Shown here piece by piece: positions 60,761-64,000 of a stretch of DNA of 64,000 bases (position 1 is the stretch's first letter; each line of letters starts with the position of its first letter). Location of the stretch: the NCBI GenBank assembly GCA_964536375.1, contig CAZHXF010000006.1, forward strand, positions 1-64,000, read 5' to 3'. The notes under the pieces are model-generated. The model had not been told where the DNA came from. It made no database searches and saw nothing but the letters and a program-made list of their open reading frames with translations. Position numbers and translations under genes: made by a program. The stretch comes from Desulfuromonas sp964536375. GTDB taxonomy: Bacteria > Desulfobacterota > Desulfuromonadia > Desulfuromonadales > Desulfuromonadaceae.

Positions 60761-60790
60761 AAAACAGCGTGGCAGTAATCTGCCACGCTG
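60761..60790 (-). terminator. Terminator-like hairpin between hpf and ptsN
   Basis: A perfect 10-base-pair stem (CAGCGTGGCA and its complement, 60765-60774 with 60781-60790), with a 6-base loop, followed by T5 on the minus strand. It lies 15 bases past the hpf stop and only 10 bases before ptsN, so it probably tunes read-through. Confidence 0.78.
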
Positions 60791-60805
60791 ACATTATTAG
60801 TTATC

Positions 60806-61354
60806 TTATGCTTCGGGGATAATTAAACCGTAATTGCCATCTTTACGACGATACACCACGGTAACCTGTTCAGTAATATCATCACTGAAAACCAAAAACT
60901 CCTTATGCAACAAATCCATTTGCATTACTGCTTCATCTACAGACAGCGGTTTCAGGGAGAAACTGTGCGAACGGATAATTTGCGGCTCGGTATTATCAAC
61001 CTCAAAACTGGCTGCTTCGTAAATAGTCTTAGTAATATTGCGTTCCCTACCCTTACGCGTAGTATGACGCTTCAGTTTTTCCTTATAGCGTTTTAATTGG
61101 CGCTCTAACTTATCGACTACCTCATCAATAGCTGCATACATATCATCAATAACTTCGGCAGAAGCTTTAATGGTGACTCCCTTAGCAACTATGGTAACCA
61201 CACTTTTATGACGAATTTTTTTCTCAACTGACAACACTATCTGAGCATCAATTGGCTCATCTATGTATTTGTTAACACGTGCCACTTTTTCTTCAGCATA
61301 AGCCTTTGCTGGTGCGCTAACGTCCATATGCCGGAATGTTACAGAAATATTCAT
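60806..61354 (-). CDS. hpf: Ribosome hibernation promoting factor, long form
   Basis: Binds ribosomes in resting cells and joins them as inactive 100S dimers. The 182-residue long form has the N-terminal domain (SVTFRHMDVSAPAKAYAEEKVARV) and the C-terminal dimerisation domain (VRRKDGNYGLIIPEA-type end, seen as VVYRRKDGNYGLIIPEA). GGAGG precedes the ATG. The leader contains a 9-base-pair hairpin (61398-61418). Confidence 0.95.
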   Translation of the reverse strand: MNISVTFRHMDVSAPAKAYAEEKVARVNKYIDEPIDAQIVLSVEKKIRHKSVVTIVAKGVTIKASAEVIDDMYAAIDEVVDKLERQLKRYKEKLKRHTTRKGRERNITKTIYEAASFEVDNTEPQIIRSHSFSLKPLSVDEAVMQMDLLHKEFLVFSDDITEQVTVVYRRKDGNYGLIIPEA

Positions 61355-61397
61355 GAATCCTCCTTATGAATTTATAAGCTTGCAGTCAGTGCCACTG

Positions 61398-61418
61398 TTA
61401 TTTGCCCCAGGCAAATAA
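61398..61418 (-). other. Small hairpin in the rpoN-hpf intergenic region
   Basis: TTATTTGCC and GGCAAATAA pair perfectly around a 3-base loop. No T tract follows on the minus strand, so it is not a standard terminator. It lies 43 bases before hpf and may be a leader element or RNA-stability hairpin. Confidence 0.45.
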
Positions 61419-61453
61419 TTTCATGGTAAACAATTTTCAGTGTTACAGCTTTG

Positions 61454-62902
61454 CTAAAAATCCCTTTTACGCAGATTAGATGAACGAATACCCAACATCT
61501 CACGATATTTAGTCACCGTACGCCGAGCGATATCAATACCTTCACCGTGCAACATGTTAACTATCTTCTGATCAGAATAAGGTTTTTTTACATTTTCATC
61601 AGCAACTATTTCTTCAATTCTTGTTTTGACACTTTCCGATGCGATTGAATCTCCACCAGTTGTGCCAATACCACTGTTGAAAAAGAATTTCAACTCCAGC
61701 AACCCTTGCGGAGTCTGAACATATTTATTGGTCGTGACCCGACTAATTGTTGATTCGTGCATCTCTATATCATCAGCCACATCGCGCAAAACCAGTGGTT
61801 TCAGCTGGGTGATGCCATGATCAAAAAAATCACGCTGAAATTTAACAATACTTTTCGTTACTTTTTCAATAGTGCGTTGGCGCTGATGGATACTCTTTAT
61901 CAACCACAAGGCACCACGCATTTTTTCCTGAATATATTCATTGGTAGCTGCGTCAACCGTTTTGCCAGCAAGGGCATTAGAATAATAAGAGCTGATGCGC
62001 AAGTTGGCCAAACCATCATCGTTAAGCGAAACCACATAGTCATCACCAACTTTGTGAACAAAAATATCCGGGGTAATATATTGAACATCAGGCGCACCAT
62101 ATTGACTACCGGGATGAGGATCCAAGGTTGATAACAGCTGGGCTGCTTCAAGCACCTCATCAACACTAACCTTACATTGTTTGGCTATTACCGAATAACG
62201 GCGTTCTTCCAGTTCTTTGGAAAAATCACGAACGAGGCATGCAGACAACGAATCTCCCAAGTCTAAACTACACAACTGCAACAATAAGCATTCAGGCAGA
62301 TTGCGGGCACCAACCCCCGGAGGATCAAATTTCTGCACCTCAACTAAAACTTTTTCCACATAAAGATAGTCAGCACCAGTCTGCTCAGCAATATCATCCA
62401 GATCAGCCACCAAATAACCATCATCATCTATATTACCAATAACTGCTGCTGCTATCTGTTTATCCTGATAACTAAATGCGGACAGATTAAGTTGCCACAT
62501 CAAATGATCACTCAGGGTGGCTTTGGAGGTAAGCAAGTTTTCGTAAGATGGTTGATCATCATCGCTATAGTTTTCGCTGTTAGTACCACCTTGCGAAAAC
62601 CCCTGAAGATAAGTCTGCCAATCATCAATTTGCGCTAAACCATCGGCCTCTGATACTTCTTGAGTTTTTTCTGAATCGGAGGCTAGAACTGATTCAGCCT
62701 CAGGCGACACATCCACCTCTGTTTGCCTGACCTCTTCGACTATTGGGGTATCGTCCAAAACTGGATTTTCTTCTAACTCTTGATTGACTACCTCTTCCAA
62801 TTCAACCCGAGAAAGCTGCAACAATTTAATCGCCTGCTGCAACTGCGGAGTCATGACCAGCTGTTGACTTAGTTTTAATTGTTGGCGTAATTCTAATGCC
62901 AT
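61454..62902 (-). CDS. rpoN: RNA polymerase sigma-54 factor
   Basis: Alternative sigma factor that needs enhancer-binding activators. The 482-residue protein has the Gln-rich region I (KLSQQLVMTPQLQQAIKLLQ), an acidic region II (about 50-110), the core-binding part, and the C-terminal RpoN box ARRTVTKYREMLGI near 462-475. It is downstream of lptB with a 64-base gap, in the lptAB-rpoN-hpf-ptsN order shared by proteobacteria. Confidence 0.97.
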   Translation of the reverse strand: MALELRQQLKLSQQLVMTPQLQQAIKLLQLSRVELEEVVNQELEENPVLDDTPIVEEVRQTEVDVSPEAESVLASDSEKTQEVSEADGLAQIDDWQTYLQGFSQGGTNSENYSDDDQPSYENLLTSKATLSDHLMWQLNLSAFSYQDKQIAAAVIGNIDDDGYLVADLDDIAEQTGADYLYVEKVLVEVQKFDPPGVGARNLPECLLLQLCSLDLGDSLSACLVRDFSKELEERRYSVIAKQCKVSVDEVLEAAQLLSTLDPHPGSQYGAPDVQYITPDIFVHKVGDDYVVSLNDDGLANLRISSYYSNALAGKTVDAATNEYIQEKMRGALWLIKSIHQRQRTIEKVTKSIVKFQRDFFDHGITQLKPLVLRDVADDIEMHESTISRVTTNKYVQTPQGLLELKFFFNSGIGTTGGDSIASESVKTRIEEIVADENVKKPYSDQKIVNMLHGEGIDIARRTVTKYREMLGIRSSNLRKRDF

Positions 62903-62966
62903 GGTTACCCTAATAAAGTATAAATTTACCGACTCTACACAAGTCAGCCCATTTAGCTATAGTTTT

Positions 62967-63695
62967 TTACAGGCGAAAACCTTCACCCAGATAAATTTCC
63001 CGCGCTATAGGACTTTCTGCGATCTGCGCCGGCGTTCCCTTTTCTAAGATTGTACCATCATTAAGAATATATGCACTATCACAAACGCCCAAGGTTTCAC
63101 GAACATTGTGATCAGAAATCAAAACACCGATACCGCGATTTTTCAGCTCGATGATAATATTTTGGATATCAATTACTGCCAACGGATCGATGCCAGCAAA
63201 TGGCTCATCTAACAAAATAAAACGCGGATCAATTACCAGCGCGCGCGCAATCTCAGTGCGCCTGCGCTCACCACCCGACAGGGCATAACCTGCTGTCTTA
63301 GCCACATGGCCAAGGCGAAACTCTTCGAGCAATTGCTCCAGACGTTGTTGCCGTTGTTGGGCATCATCGACATGATATTCTAAAATAGCTAATAAATTCT
63401 GCTCAACTGTTAACTTACGAAAGATTGATGATTCTTGTGGAAGATAGGCTACACCAGCTGCAGCGCGTTGATACATAGGCCAAGCTGTCATGTCCTGTTG
63501 ATCTAGGTACACCTTCCCCTGTTCCGGCTTAATTAAACCAACCACCATATAAAATGAAGTGGTTTTACCTGCACCATTTGGCCCTAGCAAGCCAACAACC
63601 TGCCCGGACTGCACCGAAACAGACACATCATTAACCACTCGGCGGGCTTTGTAAGACTTCAGCAAACCTGTAGCACTAAGTTGATGCGAATTCAC
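62967..63695 (-). CDS. lptB: LPS export ABC transporter ATP-binding protein
   Basis: ATPase driving LPS extraction from the inner membrane with LptF and LptG. The 242 residues show Walker A GLLGPNGAGKTTSF, the signature ALSGGERRRTEIARAL and Walker B FILLDEPFAGIDPLA. It starts at a GTG sharing a base with the lptA stop (TAGTG). LptFG are not in the window. Confidence 0.96.
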   Translation of the reverse strand: MNSHQLSATGLLKSYKARRVVNDVSVSVQSGQVVGLLGPNGAGKTTSFYMVVGLIKPEQGKVYLDQQDMTAWPMYQRAAAGVAYLPQESSIFRKLTVEQNLLAILEYHVDDAQQRQQRLEQLLEEFRLGHVAKTAGYALSGGERRRTEIARALVIDPRFILLDEPFAGIDPLAVIDIQNIIIELKNRGIGVLISDHNVRETLGVCDSAYILNDGTILEKGTPAQIAESPIAREIYLGEGFRL

Positions 63696-64000
63696 TATGG
63701 CTTATCCTCAGGGACAAATACCGCTTTCACCCGCTGCTTCTCACCACCTTCGACAATACTGCGATTATCGTTAAGATAGACAATGATTCGCTCGCCAGCT
63801 ACGTTATTTTCTCCTTGCACCACGCGTGGGTCACCAGTAAGGACAATACGCCCCTCTTGATGATAAAAAATTGCCTTTTGCCCTGTGGCTACACGGTTAA
63901 GCTGAACAATTCTCACGTCCTGTTCCGCCTCAACCTTATCTATTTGTCTTTTAGCACCATCACTCGGGCTAGCAGCATCAATATAGTGCACAGTCATCTT
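63695..64000 (-). CDS. lptA: LPS transport periplasmic protein LptA, C-terminal part
   Basis: The last 100 or so residues of an OstA-fold protein that bridges LPS across the periplasm. The repeating beta pattern is visible (DKVEAEQDVRIVQLNRVATG, then ILTGDPRVVQGENNVAGERI, written here in part). The frame is open to the window edge, so the start and signal peptide are outside. Its position just before lptB supports the call. Confidence 0.85.
   Translation of the reverse strand, partial: KMTVHYIDAASPSDGAKRQIDKVEAEQDVRIVQLNRVATGQKAIFYHQEGRIVLTGDPRVVQGENNVAGERIIVYLNDNRSIVEGGEKQRVKAVFVPEDKP

Noticed and set aside
61380..61400. Sigma-54-like sequence before hpf on the minus strand (TGGCAC followed by TGCA)
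   Set aside because: The GG and GC elements are two bases closer together than the fixed -24/-12 spacing requires, so it should not be recognised.
63997..64000. Met near the window edge as the start of lptA
   Set aside because: The frame stays open to the edge and the visible part is only the C-terminal half of an OstA-fold protein, with no signal peptide.
1..64000. tRNA genes, CRISPR arrays, insertion sequences or phage genes
   Set aside because: No cloverleaf, spaced repeat array, transposase or phage motif was seen on either strand; the repeats found are terminators, a 12-base tandem repeat and the assembly duplicate.

Overview
The window reads as one continuous stretch of chromosome from a Gram-negative, anaerobic-type deltaproteobacterium, most likely in or near the Desulfuromonadia (Geobacter, Desulfuromonas and Pelobacter relatives). 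The pointers are a yceD-rpmF-plsX-fabHDG-acpP-fabF-rpiB-glyA-comEB-nrdR-ribDE-ribBA-ribH-nusB-hom run, an lptAB-rpoN-hpf-ptsN-hprK-rapZ run followed by mannose-family PTS genes, a class 1B pyrDK pair, a DHH-CBS-polyA polymerase fusion, CxxCH heme proteins and LPS genes (lptA, lptB, hldD). This placement is inference from gene content and order; no 16S gene or tRNA is present. Base composition is moderately AT-rich. I saw no insertion sequence, phage gene or CRISPR array.

Layout. 1-620: end of an AMP-forming acyl-CoA synthetase and a long bidirectional hairpin. 642-9167 (minus): an eight-gene operon for a type IV pilus class chemosensory system. It has two response regulators, one with a PATAN domain, an Hpt-CheW fusion, a CheA-receiver hybrid and a PilJ-like receptor, together with a membrane heme-c sensor (DUF3365-HAMP) and a small monoheme cytochrome. 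CheR and CheB are absent. 9590-24145 (minus): hom, nusB, riboflavin genes, nrdR, dCMP deaminase, glyA, rpiB and the fatty acid/phospholipid block, headed by a strong sigma-70-type promoter at 24177-24204. 24759-34566: fxsA, a methyltransferase, an AddA/AddB-like helicase-nuclease pair, a membrane-anchored sorbosone/glucose dehydrogenase-like protein and hldD. 35205-39230 (plus): maeB (malic enzyme-phosphotransacetylase fusion) and thrC. 39335-47426 (minus): YciI-like protein, rluB, scpB, scpA, a site-2 protease, a tRNA nucleotidyltransferase fusion, pyrD, pyrK and rimI. 47656-50138 (plus): purM, purN, DUF523 and rpmB. 50243-64000 (minus): ahcY, a glycosyltransferase, metK, the PTS block (ptsI, ptsH, IID, IIC, IIB, IIA), rapZ, hprK, ptsN, hpf, rpoN, lptB and partial lptA.

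How the genes work together. Most of the window is core metabolism in long co-directional operons with tiny gaps or ATGA/TGATG overlaps. Several of these operons are broken internally by hairpins that should set relative expression (after acpP, rpiB, metK and hpf). The PTS block has HprK, RapZ, PtsN and sigma-54 beside the transporter subunits, so it is probably at least partly regulatory. The least conventional part is the pilus-type chemosensory operon with two c-type heme proteins, which suggests redox control of surface motility or pili.

Assembly notes. There are two 100-N placeholders. The one at 37535-37634 is flanked by identical 55-base sequences and ends in a terminator hairpin, so it is probably not a real gap. 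The one at 59524-59623 lies inside hprK and hides more sequence than 100 bases.
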